DNA of 64,000 bases from Aquimarina spongiae (GCF_900141785.1 NZ_FQYP01000004.1:186001-250000), one strand, 5' to 3'. Positions 8,544 to 18,710 are shown, counted from the stretch's first letter. Notes: generated by a model from the letters alone, not told the origin. Translations and numbers: made by a program.

Positions 8544-9744
8544 TGTTGTTTAATTTTAGGTTTAGTGCAGGATCATATAAAGCATTAGATCTATTGATAT
8601 ATATAGCTACAATTACAAAATATAATGCATTTACAGCCGAAGCAAAGAAGTGTCCTCCAAAAAAGGCCAAAAAGAAATAAGAAAACATGAAAAACATTTG
8701 AAATGGCAGTTTATAACGCCCTGCAAAGATAAATTTCATTGTTAACAATAAGTAAATTATCGCTCCTAATAATCCAAAGAAGAAAAACAAATCCAAAAAA
8801 TCCATTTCAAAAGCCTTTATATTTTGATTTTGTCCACCCATCAAAAAATTAATAATATTCCAATCGCCAACTGTTCTTGTAATCTCGTTGTAAAATATAA
8901 TATCTCTTCCAGAGAGCAGCATTGTCGTTAATCCTACCCGTTCAGCTTGGCTTGAATAATATTGATAGATTGTTGTTTGAGGAAAAATGATCACACCAAT
9001 GATAATTCCTAGGATAATCACAATAAAAAAGTTCCTCAAGAAATTTTTATTGGCTCTAAAATGAAACAAGAATAAAAACACCAAAAAGATATAAATACCT
9101 TTGGTCCCTAGAAGGATAGCTCCTAGTATAGACAGTAAAAACAACAATCTTTCTTTTCGTCCCAACACAACAAATCTAACATAAGAGACCGTAACGCCAA
9201 GTACATAAAACAAGGTTGCTTCATTTCTTTTAGGAATCAACCCACTAAACCCAAATCTATCTCTAAAAGGGTACGATCTTACGATTTCTAGATCTAGCAA
9301 AAGACCTGCAATTGCTATAATAATATTAATGAGAAATAGGATATAAAAGCAATAAACCAATTTCAACAGCAAATCTTCCCTTTTACCAAAAACGTATTCT
9401 ACTATTGGATAAATGAGTAAAGCAAAAATATATTTGTTGAATATTTTGACATTTACTGCAAAATCTCCCATAGTTTGAGCCATTTTGCTTAATAATGTGA
9501 ATTGTCCTAGCAGAAAAAAAACAAGTATAATAGCCAGCCCTATATACAACTCTACAATTCTCTTATTAGCTATGGATAAGGCAAGAGCAATAAAAATAAT
9601 TTCGAATACAAATCGTGCAAATATAGAAACCGACTGACCAGAACCATGCACATCTAAATATTTGTTGGTCGCATCTGCAATAAAAAACATGATCATTGCA
9701 AACAATATCAAATAATATAAACCTTTACTAAGTTTGATATCCAA
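8521..9744 (-). CDS. Polytopic membrane protein, probable O-antigen/exopolysaccharide polymerase (Wzy)
   Basis: A 407-residue protein made mostly of hydrophobic helices (about ten to twelve), with one polar loop around residues 255-310 (TTIYQYYSSQAERVGLTTML, SGRDIIFYNEITR). It has no strong sequence signature, which is normal for Wzy polymerases. The segment FRDRFGFSGLIPKRNEATLF resembles an exposed periplasmic loop with Arg residues. Wzy enzymes join lipid-linked repeat units in the periplasm after Wzx flips them. The assignment rests on topology and on the position among wzx, glycosyltransferase and acyltransferase genes. There is a 23-base gap to the GT2 gene upstream. Confidence 0.65.
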   Translation of the reverse strand: MDIKLSKGLYYLILFAMIMFFIADATNKYLDVHGSGQSVSIFARFVFEIIFIALALSIANKRIVELYIGLAIILVFFLLGQFTLLSKMAQTMGDFAVNVKIFNKYIFALLIYPIVEYVFGKREDLLLKLVYCFYILFLINIIIAIAGLLLDLEIVRSYPFRDRFGFSGLIPKRNEATLFYVLGVTVSYVRFVVLGRKERLLFLLSILGAILLGTKGIYIFLVFLFLFHFRANKNFLRNFFIVIILGIIIGVIIFPQTTIYQYYSSQAERVGLTTMLLSGRDIIFYNEITRTVGDWNIINFLMGGQNQNIKAFEMDFLDLFFFFGLLGAIIYLLLTMKFIFAGRYKLPFQMFFMFSYFFLAFFGGHFFASAVNALYFVIVAIYINRSNALYDPALNLKLNNNDTSIHT

Positions 9745-9767
9745 AATTTAGAATTTAGAATTGTGTA

Positions 9768-10718
9768 CTATTTGGTTCTTCTTTTATCCACATAATTATA
9801 AAGGTTGACAACAATAAAACTGGGTAAAAAAGTAACCATATAAAGAGCTAAAGTTGCTAGTTTAAAATGGTTTTTTAAAGATATTCTTAGATTTTTCCTT
9901 GATTTCTTCTTATTTACATTTTTCCACAAATACAATTTACCAAGATAGAGATGATATTTACTCTTTTTGAAATTTAAATTGGTATTACCGTGCTTTTTTA
10001 TTTCAAAAAGCCTATCTCGATCTTCATCCGAGATGGATTCATTGACTAGCGTCCTTTGTCTAATCGCCAGATATTCTGACATAAACTCTTTGTTCGACGT
10101 AATAGATGTAGAAACTAATCTATAGTGTAACAAAGGTTCTTGTAGACTATATAAATCTCCGTATTTGAGCATTTTTTTAAATAGCAAATGATCTTCAAAA
10201 TACTGTTTTATTTTTTCATAGTATCCTCCGCATTTTTGAGCTACATCGGTTCTATAAAAAACAGTAGGATGTGCAATAGGACACATCTGAAGTATATTTT
10301 CTCTTATTTGATCCGGACTCATTGTATTTACATAAGAAAATATGAGATCACCTTCTTCTTCCATGTAGGTAATACCACCTCCCAAAGCAACAAGGTTAGG
10401 GTTTTTTTCCATATAATCAAATTGCTTTTCAAGTCGATCCGGTACACTAAAATCATCTGCATCCATTCTTGCAATGTACTTTCCTTTAGCAACAAATAAT
10501 CCTGTATTCAGTGCAGCAGAAAGCCCTCCATTTTCTCTCTTTATATAGCGAATCCGATCATCCTGATATTCTTGAATGATCTTTTCAGAGCTATCCGTTG
10601 ACCCATCGTTTACGATAATAAATTCAAAATCTTTAAACGTTTGATTCAAAATACTATCGATAGCTTCTCGCAGATGTCTCTCGCCGTTATACACCGACAT
10701 TAGAACAGAAATATCCAT
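9768..10718 (-). CDS. Glycosyltransferase family 2
   Basis: A 316-residue GT-A transferase. The N-terminus MDISVLMSVYNGERHLREAI, then FIIVNDGSTDSSEKII, and ARMDADDFSVPDRLEKQ (the D-x-D metal site near residue 96) are diagnostic of GT2. Residues of about 100-210 form the acceptor half, including GGGITYMEEEGD. A short basic and hydrophobic C-terminal stretch (residues of about 265-316, with LATLALYMVTFLPSFIVVNL) probably anchors it to the inner membrane. It adds one sugar to the lipid-linked repeat unit. Donor and linkage are unknown. Confidence 0.92.
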   Translation of the reverse strand: MDISVLMSVYNGERHLREAIDSILNQTFKDFEFIIVNDGSTDSSEKIIQEYQDDRIRYIKRENGGLSAALNTGLFVAKGKYIARMDADDFSVPDRLEKQFDYMEKNPNLVALGGGITYMEEEGDLIFSYVNTMSPDQIRENILQMCPIAHPTVFYRTDVAQKCGGYYEKIKQYFEDHLLFKKMLKYGDLYSLQEPLLHYRLVSTSITSNKEFMSEYLAIRQRTLVNESISDEDRDRLFEIKKHGNTNLNFKKSKYHLYLGKLYLWKNVNKKKSRKNLRISLKNHFKLATLALYMVTFLPSFIVVNLYNYVDKRRTK

Positions 10719-10730
10719 AACAAACTCCTT

Positions 10731-11726
10731 TTAGGATTTCAATTCTTTGTAAATAACAATTGCTTCTTCTACATCTTTGGCAAAGTACGAGTCGTTTACA
10801 TTGCTTAACCAGGTTTCATAAAATCTCTTGTTTTTACCATAACTATTGTCGACTATAATGGACGGAATTCCTAATAGCAGAGAAAGAATATGCCCATGAA
10901 GTCTGGTGGTAATATTTAGGTCGTAACTACTCAAAAAATCAATTCCTATATCCACAAAATTATCTCTTTTACGATATGGTAGAAAACCAAAAGTTCTAAA
11001 AGAATCCAGACCTTCTTTATCATTGTTAAGAAGAGTTTCGGAAATTCTTCTATTAAGTCCAGTATATTTCTTCTTAATATATTCTATAACATCCATATTG
11101 TATGTGGGCCAATCCTTTACTTCAAAATCTGAAAATTGCTTCTCATCTATCTCAGAAGCTAATTCTTTATCAATACGTTTTAAAATAAGATCTTTAGATT
11201 TTGTTGTCTTCACCTTTTTTTCTAATGAAGATGAAAAAGCCATATCCGGCACCATTAAGATTTTACAAGAATTAAAATGTTCATTTAATAATTCATAAGA
11301 AAATGAGTCTCTAGCGCAAATAGTGATGTTACCATGATTATTAAATATCTTGGCTGCTTCTACCAGTTTGCTTTTATCCCCAAATTGAACGGATTGTGGG
11401 AAAATAATAATCCTGTTTTCAGGGTAATCTTTTATGATTTTTTCTCTGAATTTTTGATGTAAAACCCAAACATCGCCAAAATTACCTCCACCATGTAACA
11501 AGATAATAGTGTCTTTATCAATTTTTGGATTTCTATGATATCCTAATGAAGATATAAACAAACAATTATGAGGAATTTGCTTTAAAAAATCATGCTCTCC
11601 TCTCCATATTAATTGATCTCCAATATTCCTATGTTCAGGTACATCGAATAGAACATAATCACCATCAATTAAATCGAATAGATTATCATTAATTATTTTT
11701 TTTAAATCTAGAATAGAATTAATCAT
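10731..11726 (-). CDS. Polysaccharide pyruvyl transferase family protein
   Basis: A 331-residue cytoplasmic enzyme of the CsaB/ExoV-type family, which transfers pyruvate from phosphoenolpyruvate to a sugar as a ketal. Supporting segments are YVLFDVPEHRNIGDQLIW, LHGGGNFGDVWVLHQKFRE, CARDSFSYELL, and near the C-terminus TTRLHGHILSLLLGIPSIIVDN followed by YGKNKRFYETW. The HG and Arg-Leu-His-Gly motifs are the family's hallmark. It predicts a negatively charged pyruvate on one sugar of the polymer. It overlaps the flippase gene by 8 bases and is followed after 12 bases by the GT2 gene. Confidence 0.85.
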   Translation of the reverse strand: MINSILDLKKIINDNLFDLIDGDYVLFDVPEHRNIGDQLIWRGEHDFLKQIPHNCLFISSLGYHRNPKIDKDTIILLHGGGNFGDVWVLHQKFREKIIKDYPENRIIIFPQSVQFGDKSKLVEAAKIFNNHGNITICARDSFSYELLNEHFNSCKILMVPDMAFSSSLEKKVKTTKSKDLILKRIDKELASEIDEKQFSDFEVKDWPTYNMDVIEYIKKKYTGLNRRISETLLNNDKEGLDSFRTFGFLPYRKRDNFVDIGIDFLSSYDLNITTRLHGHILSLLLGIPSIIVDNSYGKNKRFYETWLSNVNDSYFAKDVEEAIVIYKELKS

Positions 11727-13059
11727 TAGCTTGTTTTTTCAAATTGTAAATCATTCTTTTAGAAAATAGTATAACGGGGTATATCTTAAATATATTAATA
11801 TACCCTTCTGTTTGAAGAAAAAAAACTTCTCTAGTCTTTTTATTCATTAGATTCATAAGATAAGATGCCAAAATCTTGGCACCCAAAGTAGCATATGCTG
11901 CTCCAAGCCCTCCATACAAGGGTATCAAAGCAAAATTTAGACTAACATTAACCAAGGCGCCTACACCAGTTCGATAAAAGGTATATTTCTGTAAATCTGT
12001 AGCTACATACCAAACACCACTAACGACCGCAGAAAACACGATTAAACAGGACCATATATGAACATTAAATATCGGAACAGAAGATGCATATTCTTGCCCA
12101 TATAAAAATGTAATAATCACTTCAGAAAACAGACTAAATCCTAATATAAGTATTACAGATAAAAAAGATAAAAGAGTCATTAATTCTAATATCCTGTCCT
12201 TAAACTTTTTATAATTTGTGTTTTTTAATGCAACGATTTCGGAATAAAATGAATTTACTACTACCGTAGGGATAAAAAACCATACTTCTGACAATTTATT
12301 GGCTACGGCGTAGTACCCTACTTGTTCGGAATCTGATAGAAATTCAATCATCACTTGATCCAACTTGGTATATACCACATAAAAAATACTAGATAAAATA
12401 AGTGGAGATGAACTTATCAATAGTTCTTTGGCCAATGATGTATCAAAATATGAAAACTTAAACTCTACCTCACTCTTGTTAAAAAAGTATATTAAGAGAA
12501 GTAGTGCGATAAAAAATTCAATCAAAATTGCGTAGGCAAAGGTCAATAAGCTTACGTTTAAGAAGATCAGTATTAATTTTAAAATACTAGAAATAATAAA
12601 TCCAACATTTTTGGAAATAACAACATACTTGGATTTTACTTTTGCAAGGAATAAGGATCCAAAAACATCTCCTGCTTGGAAAAAAAGTTGAAATGAAATT
12701 ATTAAAATAAAAAAAAACTTAGATAACCCATATAGGTAAAATGCTGTCAACACCGATACGACAAACAATATAAAACCTGAGCATATTCTGAGAACGATAC
12801 TGGTAGAAATAATTTCATCCGTTTTTGATGGGCTTTTGGTTATTTCTCTTACCAAGATAGGTTCCATCCCTAACATTGAAACAACCAAAAAAAAGTATAA
12901 GAAAGAAACACAAAAGCTCAATTCTCCATATTCTGTAGGACCTAAGTATTTGGCTAAATAAATACTAACCAAAACCCCCAAGCTCATTCTTAGAATTTTA
13001 TCAAAAAAAAGCCATAGAATATTCTTTACAATTTTATTTTGTTGTTTAAAGAATTTCAT
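11719..13059 (-). CDS. Wzx-type oligosaccharide flippase
   Basis: A 446-residue polytopic membrane protein of the MOP/MVF superfamily, with about twelve to fourteen hydrophobic helices. Typical features are the N-terminal amphipathic start followed by SIYLAKYLGPTEYGELSFCV (the P-x-x-Y-G family motif), ILVREITK, and late in the protein NFALIPLYGGLGAAYATL. Wzx proteins flip the undecaprenyl-diphosphate-linked repeat unit from the cytoplasmic to the periplasmic face. It lies directly after the UDP-ManNAcA genes with a 24-base gap. Flippase substrate specificity cannot be predicted here. Confidence 0.9.
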   Translation of the reverse strand: MKFFKQQNKIVKNILWLFFDKILRMSLGVLVSIYLAKYLGPTEYGELSFCVSFLYFFLVVSMLGMEPILVREITKSPSKTDEIISTSIVLRICSGFILFVVSVLTAFYLYGLSKFFFILIISFQLFFQAGDVFGSLFLAKVKSKYVVISKNVGFIISSILKLILIFLNVSLLTFAYAILIEFFIALLLLIYFFNKSEVEFKFSYFDTSLAKELLISSSPLILSSIFYVVYTKLDQVMIEFLSDSEQVGYYAVANKLSEVWFFIPTVVVNSFYSEIVALKNTNYKKFKDRILELMTLLSFLSVILILGFSLFSEVIITFLYGQEYASSVPIFNVHIWSCLIVFSAVVSGVWYVATDLQKYTFYRTGVGALVNVSLNFALIPLYGGLGAAYATLGAKILASYLMNLMNKKTREVFFLQTEGYINIFKIYPVILFSKRMIYNLKKQAND

Positions 13060-13083
13060 TCAAAACAATAAAGTTATAATATT

Positions 13084-14298
13084 CTAATTAAGCACTCCAC
13101 AAAAATCCAGTACCACCTTATTCTCTGGGATATTCAAACCTTTGAACTCATCATGTGCAACCAAAAATACTACTATGTCAGCTTTTTCTGCAGCCTCCGC
13201 GTAGTCTGTTAACTTAAATATGTTATGAGATTCAATATTTGGCTCTACTATATAGTACTCTTCGTTATTGGCATTTTGCAGTACTTTTTGAGCAATATAT
13301 TTTGCCGGAGATTCTCTTAAGTCATCAATATTTGGTTTAAAAGCAAGACCCATTAATGCAATTCTTGGCTTTTTACCATTTTTTAGTTCAAATTCAAGTT
13401 TTGCATTTTTAACCTTCTCGGCACACCAAAATGATTTATAATTATTTATCTCTCTTGCTTTTCCTATAATCTGAGATTCCATTGGGTAATCTGCTACTAT
13501 AAAATAAGGATCTACCGCGATACAATGACCTCCTACTCCACAACCAGGTTGTAAGATATTTACTCTTGGGTGCTTGTTCGCCAATTGTATCAATTCCCAA
13601 ACATTGATATCTGCTTTATCACAGATTAGAGATAATTCATTGGCAAATGCAATTTGAACATCTCTAGAAGAGTTTTCTACCAATTTACACATCTCTGCGG
13701 TTCTGGCATTAGTCTTATGCAAATCCCCTTTGATAAACTGGCGATAAAAATCAGCAGCTTTATCCGTAGATTTCTGATCAACCCCTCCTATTACTCTATC
13801 ATTATGCACAAGCTCATACATCACATTACCCGGAAGAACTCGTTCTGGGCAGTATGCTACATATAATTTATCTTTTAACTCTGGACGTTCACCATAAATT
13901 AGATTCAGCATTTTTTCGGTAGTTCCAATTGGAGAAGTAGATTCTATGATATATAAATCCCCTTCTTTTAACAACGGAATAATTCCTTTGGTTGCTGATT
14001 CTACAAAAGAAATATCAGGTTCATTTTTACCCTTGAAAGGTGTTGGAACCACTATAAGATAAGTGTCGGCTTCTACAGGAGTAACAGAGGCTTTTAAATA
14101 CCCTCCTTTTACAGCATTTTCCACTGCTTGATCCAATTCAGGTTCGATAATATGGATCTTTCCATTATTTACAGTTTCTACAACTTTCGGATTGATATCA
14201 ACCCCATGAACATATGTTTTATTTTGAGCAATTAACGCAGCTGTTGGGAGCCCAATGTATCCCAAACCGATCATTACTACCCCTGGCTTAGTGTCCAT
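13084..14298 (-). CDS. wecC: UDP-N-acetyl-D-mannosamine dehydrogenase
   Basis: A 404-residue UDP-sugar 6-dehydrogenase. It oxidises UDP-ManNAc twice to UDP-ManNAcA using NAD+. Visible features are MIGLGYIGLPTAALIAQ (NAD-binding loop), VVPTPFK, ESTSPIGTTEKML, LVENSSRDVQIAFANELSLI, CGVGGHCIAVDPYF with the catalytic Cys, and LMGLAFKPNIDDLRESP, which is the family's C-terminal UDP-binding motif. The length is that of WecC-type enzymes. The gene overlaps wecB by 11 bases, so epimerase and dehydrogenase are made together. Other UDP-HexNAc dehydrogenases (for example of the WbpA type) are the alternative, but the wecB pairing favours ManNAc. Confidence 0.92.
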   Translation of the reverse strand: MDTKPGVVMIGLGYIGLPTAALIAQNKTYVHGVDINPKVVETVNNGKIHIIEPELDQAVENAVKGGYLKASVTPVEADTYLIVVPTPFKGKNEPDISFVESATKGIIPLLKEGDLYIIESTSPIGTTEKMLNLIYGERPELKDKLYVAYCPERVLPGNVMYELVHNDRVIGGVDQKSTDKAADFYRQFIKGDLHKTNARTAEMCKLVENSSRDVQIAFANELSLICDKADINVWELIQLANKHPRVNILQPGCGVGGHCIAVDPYFIVADYPMESQIIGKAREINNYKSFWCAEKVKNAKLEFELKNGKKPRIALMGLAFKPNIDDLRESPAKYIAQKVLQNANNEEYYIVEPNIESHNIFKLTDYAEAAEKADIVVFLVAHDEFKGLNIPENKVVLDFCGVLN

Positions 14299-15424
14299 AA
14301 TCAGTACTTTTTATGTATTCAACAATTCGTTGGCAGGCTTTTCCATCTCCATATGGATTGTGAAGTTTACTCATGCTTTCGTAGGATTTGCTGTCCTTCA
14401 AAAGCCTCTGAGCTTCAGCAACTATTTTCTCTTTATCTGTTCCTACCAAAATTACTGTGCCTGCTTCAACCGCTTCAGGCCTTTCTGTTGTGTTTCTCAT
14501 TACCAATACAGGTTTCCCTAAACTTGGAGCTTCTTCTTGAACACCACCACTATCTGTAATAATTAGATACGATTGATTCATTAACCATACAAAAGCTGGA
14601 TATGATTGTGGTGCTATTAGTTGAATGTTTTCGACCGTATCCAGAAGCTGATAAACCGGTTTCTGGACATTAGGGTTCAAATGTACCGGATAGATAATTT
14701 GAGTGTCAGGATTCAATAGTGCAATTTCATTTAAAGCCTCGCAAATTCTAATAAATCCTTCTCCGTGGTTTTCTCGTCGGTGTCCTGTAACTAAAATTAG
14801 CTTTTTTTGATTGTCAATGATTTTCTTAAGCTCGTTAACTTCGTTATCCTCAAAATCATTGGAGTTTACTTTTTCTACACTGAACTTTAAGGCATCTATA
14901 ACTGTATTTCCTGTTATCAGTATCGTATCTTCTGACTTATTTTCATTAATCAGATTTTGCTTCGAAGTTTCGGTTGGAGAAAAATGAATGTCTGAGATTA
15001 CTCCAGTTACGGATCTATTCATTTCTTCTGGAAATGGAGATTGCATATTAAATGTTCGTAAACCCGCTTCTACATGACAAACTTTTGCTCCGGAATAAAA
15101 AGCTGCAATACTCGAAGCCATAGTCGTCGTGGTATCACCATGCACAAATACAAAGTCAGGACTGAAATTCTCCAAAACATCTTTCATCCCAGTGATAATA
15201 TCAGAAGTAAGTGTGTACAGGTTTTGATTTGGTTTCATAAGATTCAAATCAAAATCAGGAACAATATCAAAAAATGCTAAAACCTGGTCTAGCATTTCTC
15301 TGTGTTGGGCAGTAATACAAACCCTTGTATCAAAAATATCTTTATGTTTTTGGAATTCTTTTACTAAAGGAGCCATTTTGATTGCTTCAGGCCTTGTTCC
15401 AAAAACGATTAAGTTTTTTTTCAT
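14288..15424 (-). CDS. wecB: UDP-N-acetylglucosamine 2-epimerase (non-hydrolysing)
   Basis: A 378-residue cytoplasmic enzyme converting UDP-GlcNAc to UDP-ManNAc. The N-terminus IVFGTRPEAIKMAPLVKEF, then VFVHGDTTTTMASSIAAFY, CHVEAGLRTFN, PFPEEMNR, TGHRRENHGEGF, and ITDSGGVQEEAPSLGKPVL are all canonical for the WecB/MnaA family. The length is normal. It shares a single base with the rfbD stop upstream and overlaps wecC by 11 bases. Together they supply UDP-ManNAcA, probably for the WecG-family transferase at 146-889. Confidence 0.96.
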   Translation of the reverse strand: MKKNLIVFGTRPEAIKMAPLVKEFQKHKDIFDTRVCITAQHREMLDQVLAFFDIVPDFDLNLMKPNQNLYTLTSDIITGMKDVLENFSPDFVFVHGDTTTTMASSIAAFYSGAKVCHVEAGLRTFNMQSPFPEEMNRSVTGVISDIHFSPTETSKQNLINENKSEDTILITGNTVIDALKFSVEKVNSNDFEDNEVNELKKIIDNQKKLILVTGHRRENHGEGFIRICEALNEIALLNPDTQIIYPVHLNPNVQKPVYQLLDTVENIQLIAPQSYPAFVWLMNQSYLIITDSGGVQEEAPSLGKPVLVMRNTTERPEAVEAGTVILVGTDKEKIVAEAQRLLKDSKSYESMSKLHNPYGDGKACQRIVEYIKSTDYGH

Positions 15425-16293
15425 TAGTTAATCGAATGTAAATTTCTTAACGAATCTTTCCAGTGCAAAATGGTATTTTTCAAAACTTTAATTGTTTTCT
15501 CTTTGCTTAAAACACCATATTTTGGTCTGACTGCAAAAGTAGGGTAATTATCTGTTTTTTCTAGTTTTATCTCACTAAGTTTTCCTGAAGCTCTTAAAAT
15601 TTCTTCTGCAAAATCATGCCATGTAGCTTCACCGAGATTACTGTAATGATAAAGACCGTAATCTGAGGAATTTGAAGACACTATTTCAAGAATAAATTTG
15701 GCTAAATCATGAGCATTTGTAGGGGTTCCTGTTTCTGAGGCAGTAATAGTAAGTTGCTTTTCTGTTCTAGATTTTCTCAAGATTGTTTTGAAAAAATTAT
15801 GTCCATACTTTGAATATAGCCATGAAGTTCGGATGATAAAATATTTATCCAGTATCTTCAGAATTTCTTTTTCACCTTCAAGCTTAGATTTTCCATATTC
15901 GTTGATTGGATTAGGAAGGTCCTCTTCGGTATATGGTGTCTCTTTTTTTCCATCAAAAACATAATCGGTAGAAATGTGAATCAACGTCGCATCATTTTTT
16001 TTACAAGCTTCTGCTATATTTTTGACACCAATAGCATTTACCATAAATGCTTTCTTTGATTCTTTTTCTGCTAGCTCAACATTGGTGTAGGCGGCGCAGT
16101 TAATCACTATATCATAAGAAACTTTATCAAAGTAATCCTCTATCTCTTTTGTATTGCTAATATCTAGTTCTTCGGAACTAGTGAAATCAAAGTCGAAATC
16201 AGGATATTGATCTTTTATATCAAACAAGCACTGTGCCAGTTGGCTTTTGGATCCTGTTATTAAAACGTTCTTTCTTTCTGAATTATAATTCAT
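15424..16293 (-). CDS. rfbD: dTDP-4-dehydrorhamnose reductase
   Basis: A 289-residue short-chain dehydrogenase that makes dTDP-L-rhamnose, the last step of the pathway. The N-terminal nucleotide-binding loop reads LITGSKSQLAQCLF. DYVFDGKKETPYTEEDLPNP and YGKSKLEGEKEIL contain the catalytic Tyr-x3-Lys. IRTSWLYSKYGHNFFKT and TETGTPT-like SETGTPTNAHDLAKFI are family features. It overlaps rfbC by 11 bases at its start and touches wecB at its stop. The set rfbB-A-C-D is complete and in order. Confidence 0.95.
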   Translation of the reverse strand: MNYNSERKNVLITGSKSQLAQCLFDIKDQYPDFDFDFTSSEELDISNTKEIEDYFDKVSYDIVINCAAYTNVELAEKESKKAFMVNAIGVKNIAEACKKNDATLIHISTDYVFDGKKETPYTEEDLPNPINEYGKSKLEGEKEILKILDKYFIIRTSWLYSKYGHNFFKTILRKSRTEKQLTITASETGTPTNAHDLAKFILEIVSSNSSDYGLYHYSNLGEATWHDFAEEILRASGKLSEIKLEKTDNYPTFAVRPKYGVLSKEKTIKVLKNTILHWKDSLRNLHSIN

Positions 16294-16834
16294 TTAATAG
16301 CTCCTTAAAAGAAGGTAGTTCTTTGTCCTTGTCGGATAAAATAATTTCACTCTTATCCCATTTCCAATCGATACCGAGATCTGCATCATCAAATCTTATG
16401 CCTGACTCTGATTCTTTATGATAATAGTTATCGCATTTGTATGAAAAAATAGAACTTTCACTTAAGGTTAAAAAACCATGTGCAAAACCCCTGGGAATAT
16501 ACAATTGATAATTATTTTTTTCATTCAATATTACCGAAAAGGACTGCTTAAAGGTCTTCGAATCTTTTCTAAGATCTACCACAACATCTAACACTTCTCC
16601 TCTAACTACTCTCACCAACTTGGCTTGCGCAAAATCTCCTTTTTGAAAATGAAGCCCTCTTAGAACTCCTTTTGTCGAAAAGGATTGATTATCTTGAATA
16701 AAATCGACATCAACTCCTGTTTTTCCGACAAATTCTTGTTGATTAAAACTCTCAAAAAAATAACCTCTATTATCCTTATAAACTCCTGGTTCGACAATAA
16801 AACACCCTTCTAAAAAAGTAGGTTTTACATTCAT
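16283..16834 (-). CDS. rfbC: dTDP-4-dehydrorhamnose 3,5-epimerase
   Basis: A 183-residue cupin-fold epimerase that inverts C3 and C5 of dTDP-4-keto-6-deoxyglucose. Diagnostic segments are FVQ-like [20 protein letters not shown] with the catalytic His, [20 protein letters not shown], and [15 protein letters not shown]. The length is standard. It overlaps rfbA by 4 bases (ATGA) and rfbD by 11 bases, so the rhamnose genes are translationally coupled. Confidence 0.96.
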   Translation of the reverse strand: MNVKPTFLEGCFIVEPGVYKDNRGYFFESFNQQEFVGKTGVDVDFIQDNQSFSTKGVLRGLHFQKGDFAQAKLVRVVRGEVLDVVVDLRKDSKTFKQSFSVILNEKNNYQLYIPRGFAHGFLTLSESSIFSYKCDNYYHKESESGIRFDDADLGIDWKWDKSEIILSDKDKELPSFKELLNEL

Positions 16835-17694
16835 CTCTGATCTAATTGTAGTAAGTACTTGCCATATCCACTTTTTATAAGTGGTTGTGCTAAATTATGT
16901 AGTTGTTCTTTGGAAATAAATCCTTTTTTAAAAGCCATTTCTTCTATGGCTCCAATTTTTAATCCTTGTCTTTCTTCTATGACTTGTACAAATTGAGAAG
17001 CTTGCATTAATGATTGAAATGTGCCGGTGTCCAGCCATGCAGTTCCTTTGTCTAATATGCTTACTTTTAATTTTCCCTTCTTTAAATACGCATTATTAAC
17101 ATCGGTTATTTCCAATTCTCCTCTTGCACTTGGTGTAATTGCTTTTGCGATTTCTACTACCTCATTGTCGTAGAAATATATTCCAGGCACCACGTAGTTT
17201 GACTTTGGTTGCTTTGGTTTTTCTTCAATAGAAATTGCGTGACCGCTTTTGTCAAACTCTACTACACCATAGCGTTCTGGATCTTGTACATGATAAGCGT
17301 AAATAATTCCTCCATCAGGATTATTATTGCTCTCTAAAAGATCTTCAAGGCCAGAACCATAGAAAATATTATCTCCCAAGATTAGGGCTACCTTATCCTC
17401 ACCAATAAAATCTTCTCCAATAATAAACGCTTCGGCTAATCCATTGGGTTGTTCTTGTGAGGCATATTCAAATCTACATCCGTATTGCGTTCCATTACCC
17501 AATAATTTTTCAAAAAGAGGTAAGTCTTCTGGTGTAGAAATGATTAAAATTTCCTGAATACCAGCACTCATCAATGTAGAAAGTGGATAATATATCATCG
17601 GTTTATCATACACTGGCATTAATTGTTTACTAACTGCTAATGTAAGCGGATGCAATCTTGTTCCAGAACCTCCTGCTAGTATTATTCCTTTCAT
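16831..17694 (-). CDS. rfbA: Glucose-1-phosphate thymidylyltransferase
   Basis: A 287-residue nucleotidyltransferase that makes dTDP-glucose from dTTP and glucose-1-phosphate. The N-terminal [20 protein letters not shown] is the nucleotide-binding signature. [17 protein letters not shown] holds the metal-binding Asp, and [20 protein letters not shown] and [20 protein letters not shown] are conserved RmlA motifs. Normal length. It overlaps rfbB by 4 bases and rfbC by 4 bases. Confidence 0.97.
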   Translation of the reverse strand: MKGIILAGGSGTRLHPLTLAVSKQLMPVYDKPMIYYPLSTLMSAGIQEILIISTPEDLPLFEKLLGNGTQYGCRFEYASQEQPNGLAEAFIIGEDFIGEDKVALILGDNIFYGSGLEDLLESNNNPDGGIIYAYHVQDPERYGVVEFDKSGHAISIEEKPKQPKSNYVVPGIYFYDNEVVEIAKAITPSARGELEITDVNNAYLKKGKLKVSILDKGTAWLDTGTFQSLMQASQFVQVIEERQGLKIGAIEEMAFKKGFISKEQLHNLAQPLIKSGYGKYLLQLDQR

Positions 17695-18707
17695 TTGCTA
17701 TACTTATTAATATACCATCTTATTGTTTTCAGAATACCGGACTCAAAGTTTTCTTCTGCTTTCCAACCTAATTTGCTTTCAATTTTGGTAGCGTCAATTG
17801 CATATCTGAAATCATGTCCCGGGCGATCTTTTACAAATGTAATTAGTTCTTGATAAGATGCTGAATTCTTTCTAGGCCTTAACTCATCAAGTACCTTACA
17901 TATTGTTTTGGCAATATATAAGTTATTTCTTTCATTTTTACCTCCAATATTATAGGTTTCTCCACTTTCTCCGTTAAAAAAAGCAAGTTCAATACCTTTA
18001 CAATGATCTAATACGTATAGCCAATCCCTAATATTCTTACCCTCACCGTAAATCGGAATTGGACGTTCAGCAAGTGCATTTCTTATAATTGTAGGGATCA
18101 ATTTTTCATCATGTTGTTTAGGTCCATAATTATTTGAGCAATTGGTCGTAACGACATTCATCCCATAGGTATGAAAATAACTTCTTACAATAAAGTCAGA
18201 AGAAGCTTTTGAAGCGCTGTACGGACTATTGGGTGCATAGGGTGTAGATTCTTCAAAAAGACCTGTATCACCTAAACTTCCATATACCTCATCGGTAGAA
18301 ATATGATGAAAACGGCATTCTTTATACTCTTCTTTATAGGTATTGGGAGATTTCATCCAGTAATTCCTAGCTACATCAACAAGAACAAATGTACCAAAGA
18401 CATTTGTGTTAATAAATTCATCCGGACTTACAATAGAATTATCGACATGGGATTCTGCAGCAAAATGTATTACTCCTTTGATATCATATTGCTCAAAAAC
18501 ATCTTGTATCAGCCCTCTGTCGCATATGTCTCCTTTTATGAATGTGTAATTTTTTGCTTCTGCAACTTCAGAAAGGTTATCTACCGTTCCTGCATAGGTA
18601 AGTTTATCTACATTAACTACATGGAAGTCGGGGTACATCTTTATCAAATAAGGAATAAAATTAGATCCTATAAACCCGGCTCCACCAGTAATTAAAATGT
18701 TTTTCAT
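17691..18707 (-). CDS. rfbB: dTDP-glucose 4,6-dehydratase
   Basis: A 338-residue extended short-chain dehydrogenase converting dTDP-glucose to dTDP-4-keto-6-deoxyglucose. [10 protein letters not shown] at residues 8-17 binds [27 protein letters not shown] (Asp-Glu active site pair) and [16 protein letters not shown] (Tyr-x3-Lys) are all present, as is [17 protein letters not shown]. It is the first rhamnose gene in transcription order, 3 bases after manA, and overlaps rfbA by 4 bases. Confidence 0.97.
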   Translation of the reverse strand: MKNILITGGAGFIGSNFIPYLIKMYPDFHVVNVDKLTYAGTVDNLSEVAEAKNYTFIKGDICDRGLIQDVFEQYDIKGVIHFAAESHVDNSIVSPDEFINTNVFGTFVLVDVARNYWMKSPNTYKEEYKECRFHHISTDEVYGSLGDTGLFEESTPYAPNSPYSASKASSDFIVRSYFHTYGMNVVTTNCSNNYGPKQHDEKLIPTIIRNALAERPIPIYGEGKNIRDWLYVLDHCKGIELAFFNGESGETYNIGGKNERNNLYIAKTICKVLDELRPRKNSASYQELITFVKDRPGHDFRYAIDATKIESKLGWKAEENFESGILKTIRWYINKYSK

Positions 18708-18710
18708 AAT

